Positions 1 through 7,497 of a DNA stretch of 64,000 bases are shown here, in pieces. A program made the translations under genes and the position numbers. The notes under the pieces were generated by a model. The model made no database searches, had not been told where the DNA came from, and was given only the letters and a program-made list of their open reading frames with translations. The stretch's first letter is position 1. Every line of letters starts with the position of its first letter. The stretch is from Opitutaceae bacterium (GTDB lineage: Bacteria > Verrucomicrobiota > Verrucomicrobiia > Opitutales > Opitutaceae), in the NCBI GenBank assembly GCA_028688225.1, contig JAQTYQ010000014.1, positions 1-64,000 on the forward strand, in the 5' to 3' direction.

Positions 1-61
1 GCGGCTCCAGCCGCGCCCACAGTTCGTCTGGCAGACGATAACCAAGTCTCTTTTCCCCCAT
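1..61 (-). CDS. IS5-type transposase, N-terminal fragment cut by the window edge
   Basis: Only the first 20 codons are visible, running off the left edge. After an ATG the peptide contains LPDELWARLEP, which matches the opening of IS5-family DDE transposases (usually a DE-W-x-I/L-EPLLP motif). An AAGG lies just upstream of the ATG. The call rests on this short motif plus a plausible terminal inverted repeat nearby; the catalytic domain is outside the window, so intactness cannot be judged. Confidence 0.5.
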   Translation of the reverse strand, partial: MGEKRLGYRLPDELWARLEP

Positions 62-99
62 CCTTCGATCCTCGCTCCTTGCGCTGAAAAATCGATCGA

Positions 100-122
100 A
101 TTATTATTCGGATAGGCTCTAA
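100..122 (-). mobile_element. Putative terminal inverted repeat of the IS5-type element
   Basis: Read on the minus strand the sequence is TTA followed by GAGCCTATCCGAATAATAAT. GAGCC-type ends and a short T-A target are typical of IS1031/IS427-like IS5 elements. It lies about 40 bp upstream of the transposase start, the right place for an element end. The matching end is outside the window, so the assignment is inference. Confidence 0.4.
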
Positions 123-277
123 GGCGAAAAATCATTGCTGCGGGAGGTTTGCGGCGGGCACGGTCGGCCCGATCATGAGTAACTCAGGCGTAGAAATCGG
201 CGTTATCCAAGATCGCCACGTCATCCCGGCGCCAGACCGTGCCCGGCCGGGATTTCCAAAATTCCCGCGACCGGGAA

Positions 278-1528
278 TCACTTCAGCTCATGTTCCTTCA
301 GGAATGCCTGCTCGTCGCTGCGCTTCCAGTGCTTCGCCGGCGTCAGCGGGATCGGACGGATGTGCGGATAGAGGACGATTTTGCCCTCCGTCTCCGTGTT
401 CTTCACCATCTCGAGCGCGCGCAGAGCTTGGTCGAGGCTGCCGACCATGGACATGTGCAGTCCCGGATCGAATTCCCCGGCCGCGACCATGCGCATGGTT
501 TCGACGATGTCGGCGGGGGTGCCGCCGCTCGAACCGACGACGCGGATGTCGTCGTAGTGGACCCGTAGCGTGTCGAGATCGATGATGTGCTCGCCCTTCT
601 TCAATCCGCCGAAAAGGTTCAGCGTGCCGCCGCGGGCGAGCCAGGCCTGGGCCTGGATCTGCAGACTGCGGACGCCGACAGCCACGATGATGTCGTCGGC
701 GCCGAGCCCGCGACTCACCTGCTTCAGGGTGGCCAGCCCCGCCTCGTTGGTCAGCGCGTGCAATTCCACGCCGGTGGCTTTGGCGCGGGCCGCCAGCACG
801 TCGCGGACCCATTGCAGCCGCGCCTCGGAGATGTCGATCACGATGAGGCAGCGCGGCTTGAACCGCAGCGCCGCCTCCGCATGCATGCGGCCCATGGGGC
901 CCGCGCCGACGATCAGGGTGACCCCGCCCGGCAGGAGGCCCAGCCGGGGTTCGCGCGGTGAAGCCGGCGTTTTTTGAAGGATGTGAATGTGGCGGTCCTG
1001 GCCGGAAATGGCGCAGGAAATCGGCTCGCAGAGCGCGGTCGCGAAAAACGACATCTTCGGGTCCGGGAGCGGGAGCACGCAGCCGGCGGCGATCGTCTCC
1101 TCGGTCACGAGCATGTACTGGGCGAGATGCCCCGGCAGGGTGTAGCCCACGGCCACCTTCAGCATGCCCTCGCCGTGGTTGCGGAGACGTTCCCGGTGGT
1201 TGATCGGCGGATGATCAACCGCGGGCTGGATGCAGAAACGCTGGCCGATGGGGAAACGGTCGCGCACCTCCTTGCCGGCGGCGACGACTGTAATGCAGCC
1301 TTCGTCGCCGAGCTGGACGGGATACTTGGCCAAGTCGATGCCGTTGATGAAGGTGTGCTCGCTGCCCTGGGCGATGATCTTCAGGTTGGAGGCGCAGACG
1401 CCGGCCGCGTCAATCCGGGCGAGAAACTGGCGGTCATTGGGGGTTGGAACGGGCACCTGTTCCACCTTGAGATTCTCGAAACCGGTGCCGTGCAACCGGA
1501 CCGCCTGCATTGTGCGGGGAATATTCAT
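278..1528 (-). CDS. Zinc-type medium-chain alcohol dehydrogenase, sorbitol/sorbose-1-phosphate reductase-like
   Basis: A 416-aa medium-chain dehydrogenase: an N-terminal GroES-like domain with the CASN and LGDEG segments, then a Rossmann domain with the dinucleotide motif GAGPMGRMHAE. Its length and the divergent metal-site region resemble L-sorbose-1-phosphate reductase-like enzymes rather than simple alcohol dehydrogenases. The start is chosen because AAGGAGC lies about 8 nt upstream and the ATG overlaps the stop of the upstream dehydrogenase (ATGA), so the two are translationally coupled. It probably oxidises or reduces a sugar alcohol or its phosphate using NAD(P). The substrate is unknown. 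Confidence 0.75.
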   Translation of the reverse strand: MNIPRTMQAVRLHGTGFENLKVEQVPVPTPNDRQFLARIDAAGVCASNLKIIAQGSEHTFINGIDLAKYPVQLGDEGCITVVAAGKEVRDRFPIGQRFCIQPAVDHPPINHRERLRNHGEGMLKVAVGYTLPGHLAQYMLVTEETIAAGCVLPLPDPKMSFFATALCEPISCAISGQDRHIHILQKTPASPREPRLGLLPGGVTLIVGAGPMGRMHAEAALRFKPRCLIVIDISEARLQWVRDVLAARAKATGVELHALTNEAGLATLKQVSRGLGADDIIVAVGVRSLQIQAQAWLARGGTLNLFGGLKKGEHIIDLDTLRVHYDDIRVVGSSGGTPADIVETMRMVAAGEFDPGLHMSMVGSLDQALRALEMVKNTETEGKIVLYPHIRPIPLTPAKHWKRSDEQAFLKEHELK

Positions 1529-2775
1529 GATCCATGCTCCTTGGTTTTTAATTTTGCCTGGGCTTCCGTGATCAGATTGATCAGCCGGGCCTTCCGGCCG
1601 GGCGGCTGATCCGTCGCCGTCCATAGTTCCTGCAATTGATCGGCCGCACTCTTGGAGGAGCCCAGCGTCTCCAGGGCCGCCGCCGCGCCGAGGGCAAACC
1701 GCCCCGGCGTGACGCCCGCGTCTAGCGCCAGCCGCATCGTCCCGATCAGCCGGTCCTCCCACGCCAGCTTGCGGCGGGGATCGCGGGTGACGCGTTCCGT
1801 GCGGTCGCGGAGGTAGGGGTTCGTCATGCGGACCATGAGGTCGTCGACATACGCCCGGTAGCCGTCCGGGGTGAACAACGGATCCAGGCCCCGATGCCGG
1901 GCAATCAGCGCCGCCCCGGATTCCTCCAGGAACGCTGCGCGCGCGAACGTCATGAGCTTCGCATCGCCGGCCGCATCGGACATGAAACGGCGGCCCCGGT
2001 GCTGCAGCAGGTAGCCGATGAGCGCATGGACGGCGTTGTGACCGTAAAGCTTGGCCTCCTCGAACGGCAGCAGGTCGGGCTTCTCGACAAACACCTCGAT
2101 CCCCCGCTGGAAGCCCGGCAGCTCGATCCGCGTGATCAGGATGCGGTTGAACTCCTCGACCAGGAGCGCGCGGGGAAAGTCGTCGCCGAGGCGGGCGAGG
2201 CCGTCCGCGGCGATCTCGGCCGGTTCGACGATTACCCCGCTCATCTTCCCGATCACCGTGTTGAGAATCTGGCTGGAACGGCGGACGGCGGCGCGTTCGG
2301 ACTCGCCGAGCGCCGCGTCGCACAGTTCCTGCAAAATCTCCGCGGCATGATTATGGTTCTCCGCGGTGTACACGACGCAGGGCGGCAGGCCCCGGCGCGC
2401 GGCCTTGGCCCTCATCGCACCGGCGATCAATCCGGCCACCGACGGCTCGCCCCGCCGGTAAAAGTCGACACTCGGCAGCGCCGTGGCGATTTCCGTCGCC
2501 TCGGCCAGAGCCTGCTCCAGCACGCGCGCATCGGCTAAAACCGTCGGATTGAGAATCTCCACGCCCTGCACTTCCCGCACCTCGATGCCGGTCGGGGTGG
2601 CGACGTTGACGCGGTAGCGGCCTTGGGCGCGGCGGACCGCGGCGACCACTTCCGGCACGACCTCGGCGACGACGAGGCGTTCGAACCGGCCCGAGCGGAA
2701 GGCTTCGTAAAGGAACAAACCACCCTGGATGGCGCCGAATCCGAATCCGACGAACGTTCTGGGAACCGATGGCAT
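1525..2775 (-). CDS. Mannitol-1-phosphate 5-dehydrogenase / mannitol dehydrogenase family protein
   Basis: A 416-aa polyol-specific long-chain dehydrogenase. It opens with the FVGFGFGAIQGG dinucleotide-binding region. The central segment FVEKPDLLPFEEAKLYGHNA carries the EAKLYGHNAVH motif with the family's K-x4-N-x2-H catalytic pattern. The ATG at the given start is preferred over a GTG two codons upstream because GGGAGG lies 8 nt before the ATG but only 2 nt before the GTG. It overlaps the next dehydrogenase by 4 nt. A polyol-phosphate/ketose-phosphate interconversion is likely; the exact polyol cannot be read from sequence. Confidence 0.8.
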   Translation of the reverse strand: MPSVPRTFVGFGFGAIQGGLFLYEAFRSGRFERLVVAEVVPEVVAAVRRAQGRYRVNVATPTGIEVREVQGVEILNPTVLADARVLEQALAEATEIATALPSVDFYRRGEPSVAGLIAGAMRAKAARRGLPPCVVYTAENHNHAAEILQELCDAALGESERAAVRRSSQILNTVIGKMSGVIVEPAEIAADGLARLGDDFPRALLVEEFNRILITRIELPGFQRGIEVFVEKPDLLPFEEAKLYGHNAVHALIGYLLQHRGRRFMSDAAGDAKLMTFARAAFLEESGAALIARHRGLDPLFTPDGYRAYVDDLMVRMTNPYLRDRTERVTRDPRRKLAWEDRLIGTMRLALDAGVTPGRFALGAAAALETLGSSKSAADQLQELWTATDQPPGRKARLINLITEAQAKLKTKEHGS

Positions 2776-2804
2776 GATCACGGCCTCCCAGTCTGAACAA
2801 CTCG

Positions 2805-2868
2805 TGGAGACGCGACGCCCTCGTCGCGTGTTCCCTTGAAGAACGGCGACGGGGGCGTCGCCGCTCCA
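2805..2868. repeat. Inverted pair of GCGACGCCCTCGTCGC-type palindromic repeats
   Basis: Two palindromic units face each other: TGGAG-ACGCGACGCCCTCGTCGCG, then GGCGACGGGGGCGTCGCCGCTCCA, so the outer TGGAG/CTCCA ends are inverted. Each unit folds on itself. The layout is that of REP/BIME elements, placed between the E2 gene and the polyol dehydrogenase pair. A near copy lies inside proB. Confidence 0.6.
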
Positions 2869-2913
2869 AATTGTAGATTGCCGACGGTATGCACAGAGAG
2901 TGAAATATCCGGG

Positions 2914-4146
2914 CTACGCTGCCAGCGATTTCCAGAGCGCGAGGTCCTCGAGCTTCTGCTTCACCGCGTTGACGAACCGCGCCCCGAGGGCGCCGTCCAC
3001 GAGACGGTGATCGCACGAAAGCGTGATCCGCATCACCTGCCGGACGACGATCGCGGTTCCGCGCACCACCGGCTGCGGCACCGTGCTCGCCACCGCGAGG
3101 ATGGCGCTCTCGCCCGGATTGATGATGGCGCTGAAGCTCTCGACGTTCATCATCCCCATGTTGGAAATGGTGAAGGTGCCGCCGCTCAGTTCGTCGGGGG
3201 TCGCTTTGCCGGCCCGGGCTTTTTCGGCGAGCGCGCGGGACCGCTCCGCCAGCTCCCGGAGGGAAAGGGTTTCCGCCGCCGGGATGACGGGCACGACGAG
3301 CCCCTGTTCGAGCGAGACGGCGATCCCGAGGTTGACGTGGGGATGCCGGCGGACGGTCTTGCCGTCGGTCGAGCCGTTCACGTCGGGAAATTCCTTCAGC
3401 GCCAGGACGACGGCCTGCGCGATGAAATCCGTGACCGTGTAGGACTTGCCCGCGGCCTTCAGCTCGTTGCGGTAGGCGATGAGATCGGTCATGTCGACCG
3501 CCACCGTCACGTAGAAATGCGGCGTGTCGCGGAAGCTTTGCGTCAGTCGCTGTGCGATCACCTGGCGCATCCTGGACATCGGCTGCGGGGCCTCGTCCTC
3601 CTTCCCGCGGGTCTCCACCTTCCTACGGGTCTCCAGATAGGCCAGCACATCCTTCTCGACGATGCGCCCGCCGGGGCCGGATCCGGTGATCTTCGACGGA
3701 TCGACGCCGTGGTCGCGCGCAAAGGCGGCTGCACGCGGACTGATCTTGAAAGGCATGGACGCCTGACCGGGAGCCGCGGCCGGAGCTTCCGCCGGGGGCT
3801 TGTCCGCGGCCGCAACGGCCGGCCCGCCGGTCGGCCCGGCTTCCGGCGCCGCCGGAGCAGCCGGCGTCGCGGCCGGAGCGGGAGCCGCCGCGGTCGGGAT
3901 CGCCTCGCCCGGCTGGCCGAGGTACCCGACCACGCTCTGCACCGGGACCATGACTCCCGGCTGCACCGCGATCTTCAGGAGCGTTCCCTCCTCGAAACTC
4001 TCCATCTCCATGACCGATTTGTCAGTCTCGACGGTGAACAAGACGTCCCCTTTGGAAATCTTGTCCCCTTCCTTCTTCAGCCATTCGACAATGGAAGCTT
4101 CTTCGGTCATCTGACCGAATTTGGGCATGATAATGGGTGTGGCCAT
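2914..4146 (-). CDS. Dihydrolipoamide acyltransferase (E2) of an alpha-ketoacid dehydrogenase complex
   Basis: A 410-aa E2 protein with one N-terminal lipoyl domain (FTVETDKSVMEMES, lipoyl Lys43), an Ala/Pro-rich linker, a peripheral-subunit-binding domain (ISPRAAAFARDHGVDPSKI and GPGGRIVEKDV), and a C-terminal acyltransferase domain ending with the catalytic HRLVDG motif. It moves the acyl group from the E1 ThDP adduct to CoA via the lipoyl arm. The gene follows the fused E1 gene by 12 nt, so the two are co-transcribed. No E3 (dihydrolipoamide dehydrogenase) is in the window. Pyruvate is the default substrate; acetoin or branched-chain ketoacids remain possible. Confidence 0.9.
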   Translation of the reverse strand: MATPIIMPKFGQMTEEASIVEWLKKEGDKISKGDVLFTVETDKSVMEMESFEEGTLLKIAVQPGVMVPVQSVVGYLGQPGEAIPTAAAPAPAATPAAPAAPEAGPTGGPAVAAADKPPAEAPAAAPGQASMPFKISPRAAAFARDHGVDPSKITGSGPGGRIVEKDVLAYLETRRKVETRGKEDEAPQPMSRMRQVIAQRLTQSFRDTPHFYVTVAVDMTDLIAYRNELKAAGKSYTVTDFIAQAVVLALKEFPDVNGSTDGKTVRRHPHVNLGIAVSLEQGLVVPVIPAAETLSLRELAERSRALAEKARAGKATPDELSGGTFTISNMGMMNVESFSAIINPGESAILAVASTVPQPVVRGTAIVVRQVMRITLSCDHRLVDGALGARFVNAVKQKLEDLALWKSLAA

Positions 4147-4158
4147 GGCGGGAAGGAA

Positions 4159-6468
4159 TTAGAGGATGGAGTTGGCGGCGGCGACCACGTCGGCGACGTT
4201 GGGCAGGAAGGCGGCCTCGAGGATGTGCGACTGCGGGGCGATGCCGTTCTTGGCGCCGACGCGCTTGACGGGGGCTTCAAGATAATCAAACGCCACGTCC
4301 TGGAGGGTCGAGGCGATTTCGCCGGTGTAGCTGCCGATGTGGATGGCCTGGCTGGCGACCACGCAACGGCCGGTCTTCTGGACCGAGCGGACGATCGTGT
4401 CCAGATCGAGCGGCACGAGACTGCGCAGGTCGATGACCTCCGCGCTCACGCCGCGCTCGGCCTTCAACTGGTCCGCGGCCTTCAGGCAATCGTGCACGAG
4501 CGGTCCCCAGGCCACCAGCGTGATGTCCTGGCCCTCGCGCAGCACGTTGGCCACGCCGAGCGGGACGATGTAGTCGCCCTCCGGCACCGGGCCCTTCATG
4601 CCGTACAGCGCCTGCGACTCGACGAACAGGACCGGGTTGTTGTCGCGGATCGCCGCCTTGAGCATGCCCTTCGCATCGCGGGGCGACGAGGGATACACGA
4701 CGTACAGTCCGGGGATGTGGCAGAACATCGATTCCAGCGTCTGCGAGTGCTGCCCGCCGTAGCCCTTGCCGGCGCCGGCCGAGGCGCGGATCACGAGCGG
4801 GACCTCCGTCTGGGCGCCGCTCATGTAGTGCCACTTGGCGGCCTGGTTGCTGATCTGGTCGGAAGACATCAGCGCGAAGTCGAAGTACATCAACTCGACC
4901 ACCGGGCGCAGGCCGTTCATGGCCGCGCCGCCGGCGGTGCCGCAGATGCACGCCTCGCTGATCGGGGTGTTGAAGACGCGGTCGCGCCCGAACGCCTCGA
5001 GCAGGCCCTTGGTGACCTTGAAGGCGCCGCCGTAGTCGGCGACGTCCTCGCCGTAGAAGACCACCCGCTTGTCGCGCGCCATCTCCTGGACGAGCGCTTC
5101 CTTGAGCGCGTCCTTGTAGGTCAGTTCACCGTTGGCGCCGCGCTTGATTTCAGGCAGCGGGCCGACGAGATCGACCTTGGCAAATTCGGCCGGGACCGTC
5201 TCGCACTTCGTGTCGGTGTACATGAACGTCAGCACGTCCTTGGCCGCCGGGTCGGCGGCGGCGGCGGCGCGCTTGGCGGCGCGGGCGTTGCGGTCGACCA
5301 CCCGGCGCTCCACGGCGGCGATCCCCGCGACATCGAGCACCTTGGCGGCCAGCAACGCGTTCTTGTAGGTCGCGATCGGGTCGATCGCCTTCCAGGCCGC
5401 CTCCTCCTCCTTCGTCCGGTACTCCACGCGCGGATCGCTGAGGGAGTGGCCCCAGTAGCGGTAGCAGTCCACGTCGAGCAGGACCGGCCCCTTGCCTTCC
5501 CGGCAAAGCTGGCTCGCCCGCCGCACCGCGTCGCGAACGGCGAGGACGTTCATGCCGTTGACGACCTCGGCATGCAGGTTGTTCTCGGCGAAGCCGGCGG
5601 CCCGGCGCGCGATGCGATCCACCCCCATGACCTCGTCATCGGTGCGGTGGGTCATGCCGTAGTGGTTGTTGCAGACCAGGAAGATGATTGGCAGCCCGAA
5701 GCGGTGCTCGCCCGCGTAGTGGTTGCTGAACTGGGCCTGCGACGCAAAGTTCAGCGACTCCAGCACGACGCCGTTGGCATACGCCCCGTCGCCCGCGAAA
5801 CAGCAGACGACATTGCCGCGCCGCAGGTAGCGGTTGGCCAGGGCCGCGCCGGTCGCGATCGGCACCCCGCCGCCGACGATCGCGTTGGCGCCGAGGTGGC
5901 CGACGGTGAAGTCCGCGATGTGCATCGAGCCGCCCCGCCCGCGGCAGTAGCCGTCCTCCTTGCCGAACAGCTCGCAGATCGTGCGGTACACGTGCTCCTC
6001 CAGCGCCGCCTCGACCAGCTCGGCATGCTGGCCGGACCGGCATTGCGGCACGCGCTTCCGCAGCTGCGCGTCCGTCATCTCGCGGATGGCCACGGTGCCC
6101 TTGGCCAGGCTCTCGCCATGGCCGCGGTGCGTGCTGGTGATGTTGTCGGCGAGCCCGAGGACGGAGCAGGCCCCCGCCGCCGTGCCCTCCTGGCCGACCG
6201 AGACGTGCGTCGGCCCGCGGTAGTTGAAGTCGCGGATCGGCTCGTACGCGCCCGACCGGAGCTTGACGATCATCTCCTCCATTTCCCGGATGATCAGCAT
6301 GTCCTCCAAGAGGGCGGTCGCCTCGGCGGGCGTGATTGTCTTGGCCTTCAACTCGGCGGCGAGATCGCCCGTGTAGCGGTAGGCGGAGATCTTGCCGCAA
6401 TCGATTTCGAACGCCGTGAAATCCGGCCGCGAATTGCTCAGGTAGGTGGGTGAATCGGGGGTTGCCAT
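4159..6468 (-). CDS. Alpha-ketoacid dehydrogenase E1, fused alpha and beta subunits
   Basis: A 769-aa thiamine-diphosphate enzyme. Residues to about 430 are E1-alpha: STHRGHGES, GRGGSMH, and the ThDP motif GDG (226-228) ending in NN (267-268). Residues from about 448 are E1-beta: FYGEDVADYGG, the conserved ISEACICGTAGGAAMNG region, and QHSQTLESMFCHIPG. Most bacteria encode these as two genes; here they form one chain. The alpha part carries an extra stretch of roughly 40 residues between HRGHG and GRGGSMH. It decarboxylates a 2-oxoacid and acylates the E2 lipoyl arm. The gene sits between a DeoR-type regulator and E2, all leftward. Confidence 0.9.
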   Translation of the reverse strand: MATPDSPTYLSNSRPDFTAFEIDCGKISAYRYTGDLAAELKAKTITPAEATALLEDMLIIREMEEMIVKLRSGAYEPIRDFNYRGPTHVSVGQEGTAAGACSVLGLADNITSTHRGHGESLAKGTVAIREMTDAQLRKRVPQCRSGQHAELVEAALEEHVYRTICELFGKEDGYCRGRGGSMHIADFTVGHLGANAIVGGGVPIATGAALANRYLRRGNVVCCFAGDGAYANGVVLESLNFASQAQFSNHYAGEHRFGLPIIFLVCNNHYGMTHRTDDEVMGVDRIARRAAGFAENNLHAEVVNGMNVLAVRDAVRRASQLCREGKGPVLLDVDCYRYWGHSLSDPRVEYRTKEEEAAWKAIDPIATYKNALLAAKVLDVAGIAAVERRVVDRNARAAKRAAAAADPAAKDVLTFMYTDTKCETVPAEFAKVDLVGPLPEIKRGANGELTYKDALKEALVQEMARDKRVVFYGEDVADYGGAFKVTKGLLEAFGRDRVFNTPISEACICGTAGGAAMNGLRPVVELMYFDFALMSSDQISNQAAKWHYMSGAQTEVPLVIRASAGAGKGYGGQHSQTLESMFCHIPGLYVVYPSSPRDAKGMLKAAIRDNNPVLFVESQALYGMKGPVPEGDYIVPLGVANVLREGQDITLVAWGPLVHDCLKAADQLKAERGVSAEVIDLRSLVPLDLDTIVRSVQKTGRCVVASQAIHIGSYTGEIASTLQDVAFDYLEAPVKRVGAKNGIAPQSHILEAAFLPNVADVVAAANSIL

Positions 6469-6479
6469 AATAGGATTGA

Positions 6480-7256
6480 TTACTGCGCTCGCACGACCTT
6501 GACGCCTTTTTGCATCAGCGCCTTGGCGAAAGTGATTTTTTGCTCGGTGATCAGGACGTCGACGTTATCCCAGCGGCCGGCGCAGGCAAATGCCACCTTG
6601 CCGGCTTTGCTGCTGTCCGCGAGGACGATGACCTTCCGCGCCCGGCCCATGATGATTTCCTTGGTGAAGGCCTCGCTCGGGTCGGTGGTGGTCAGCCCCT
6701 CCTTTGGGGCGAACCCGATCGTCCCCATGAACGCCTTGTCGACGTGCAGGTCCTCGAGCATCAGCCGCGTGAGCGGCCCGACGAATGTCTGGCTCAGGCG
6801 CCGCAACTCCCCGCCGATCATGATCAGCCGCGGCCCCCGGCCGGCCAGGGCCTGGGCCGCATGCAGCGAGTTGGTGACCACCGTCAGACTCGTCCGCTCC
6901 CGCAGCAGCCGCGCCAGTTCCAGCACCGTGCTCCCGCCATCCAGATAGATCGTGTCGCCCTCCTCCACGAACACCAGCGCCGCCTCCGCGATCCGCCGCT
7001 TCTCGCGCGCCGCCCGCGCGGTCTTGTCCTCGAAGACCGGCTCCTCCAGCCGGCCCTCCACGCTCACGGCCCCGCCGTGCACCCGCCGGATGGCCCCGTT
7101 GCGCTCCAGCTGATCGAGATCCCGCCGCACGGTCGCCAGCGAGACCTGCAGCCGGTCGGACAGGTTTTCGACGCGGATGACGCCGCTGTCACGAATCATC
7201 GCCCGCAGCTTGTCCTGCCGCTGTGGGGCCAGCGCTTTGGGGGTTCCGTTGGGCAT
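6480..7256 (-). CDS. DeoR/GlpR-family transcriptional regulator
   Basis: A 258-aa regulator with an N-terminal winged helix (RQDKLRAMIRDSG, then the recognition helix VSLATVRRDLDQLE and the wing RVHGGAV). It has a C-terminal DeoR sensor domain of the phosphosugar-isomerase type (YLDGGSTVLELARLL, TNSLHAA, MIGGELRRLSQTFVGP, DSSKAGKVAF). DeoR proteins usually sense a phosphorylated sugar. It stands first in the leftward block, 11 nt before the fused E1 gene, and probably controls it and perhaps the polyol dehydrogenases. A pair of inverted 17-bp repeats just upstream is a likely operator. Confidence 0.88.
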   Translation of the reverse strand: MPNGTPKALAPQRQDKLRAMIRDSGVIRVENLSDRLQVSLATVRRDLDQLERNGAIRRVHGGAVSVEGRLEEPVFEDKTARAAREKRRIAEAALVFVEEGDTIYLDGGSTVLELARLLRERTSLTVVTNSLHAAQALAGRGPRLIMIGGELRRLSQTFVGPLTRLMLEDLHVDKAFMGTIGFAPKEGLTTTDPSEAFTKEIIMGRARKVIVLADSSKAGKVAFACAGRWDNVDVLITEQKITFAKALMQKGVKVVRAQ

Positions 7257-7262
7257 GGTGAT

Positions 7263-7317
7263 GATTGATTATGGTCGATTTGGAGCACAAAAAGACAAAT
7301 ATCAATCACAATCGATC
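7263..7317. promoter_or_regulatory. Inverted 17-bp repeats upstream of the DeoR gene, probable operator
   Basis: GATTGATTATGGTCGAT and, inverted 21 bp away, GATCGATTGTGATTGAT agree at 13 of 17 positions. The pair lies in a short AT-rich stretch directly upstream of the regulator start. Paired inverted sites of this size suit autoregulation by a dimer or tetramer. No experimental support. Confidence 0.5.
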
Positions 7318-7497
7318 ATACAAAATCAACCCCGGAGTCGGCCGTTTTCCTCTCCCCCGGGCCGGTTGTCGTGACGCCGAGGGTGAGGCTGGCTGGTGCC
7401 CGGGGTCGACGAAACCAGGCGGAGGCCAAGCCGGGAGGGCCCTCTGTTGCGCGCAGGGCCCCCGTTTCGCCACCAAGTGCGGTGCGATGGTCCCGGC

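Noticed and set aside
1529-2323. Longer in-frame start for the zinc-type dehydrogenase
   Set aside because: The extension is out-of-frame sequence of the upstream polyol dehydrogenase; the ATGA overlap and Shine-Dalgarno mark the real start.
2836-6453. A 1205-codon rightward open frame opposite the E1 and E2 genes
   Set aside because: It mirrors two clear enzyme genes; its product is His/Arg/Gly-rich with no domain, a common artefact of high-GC codon bias.
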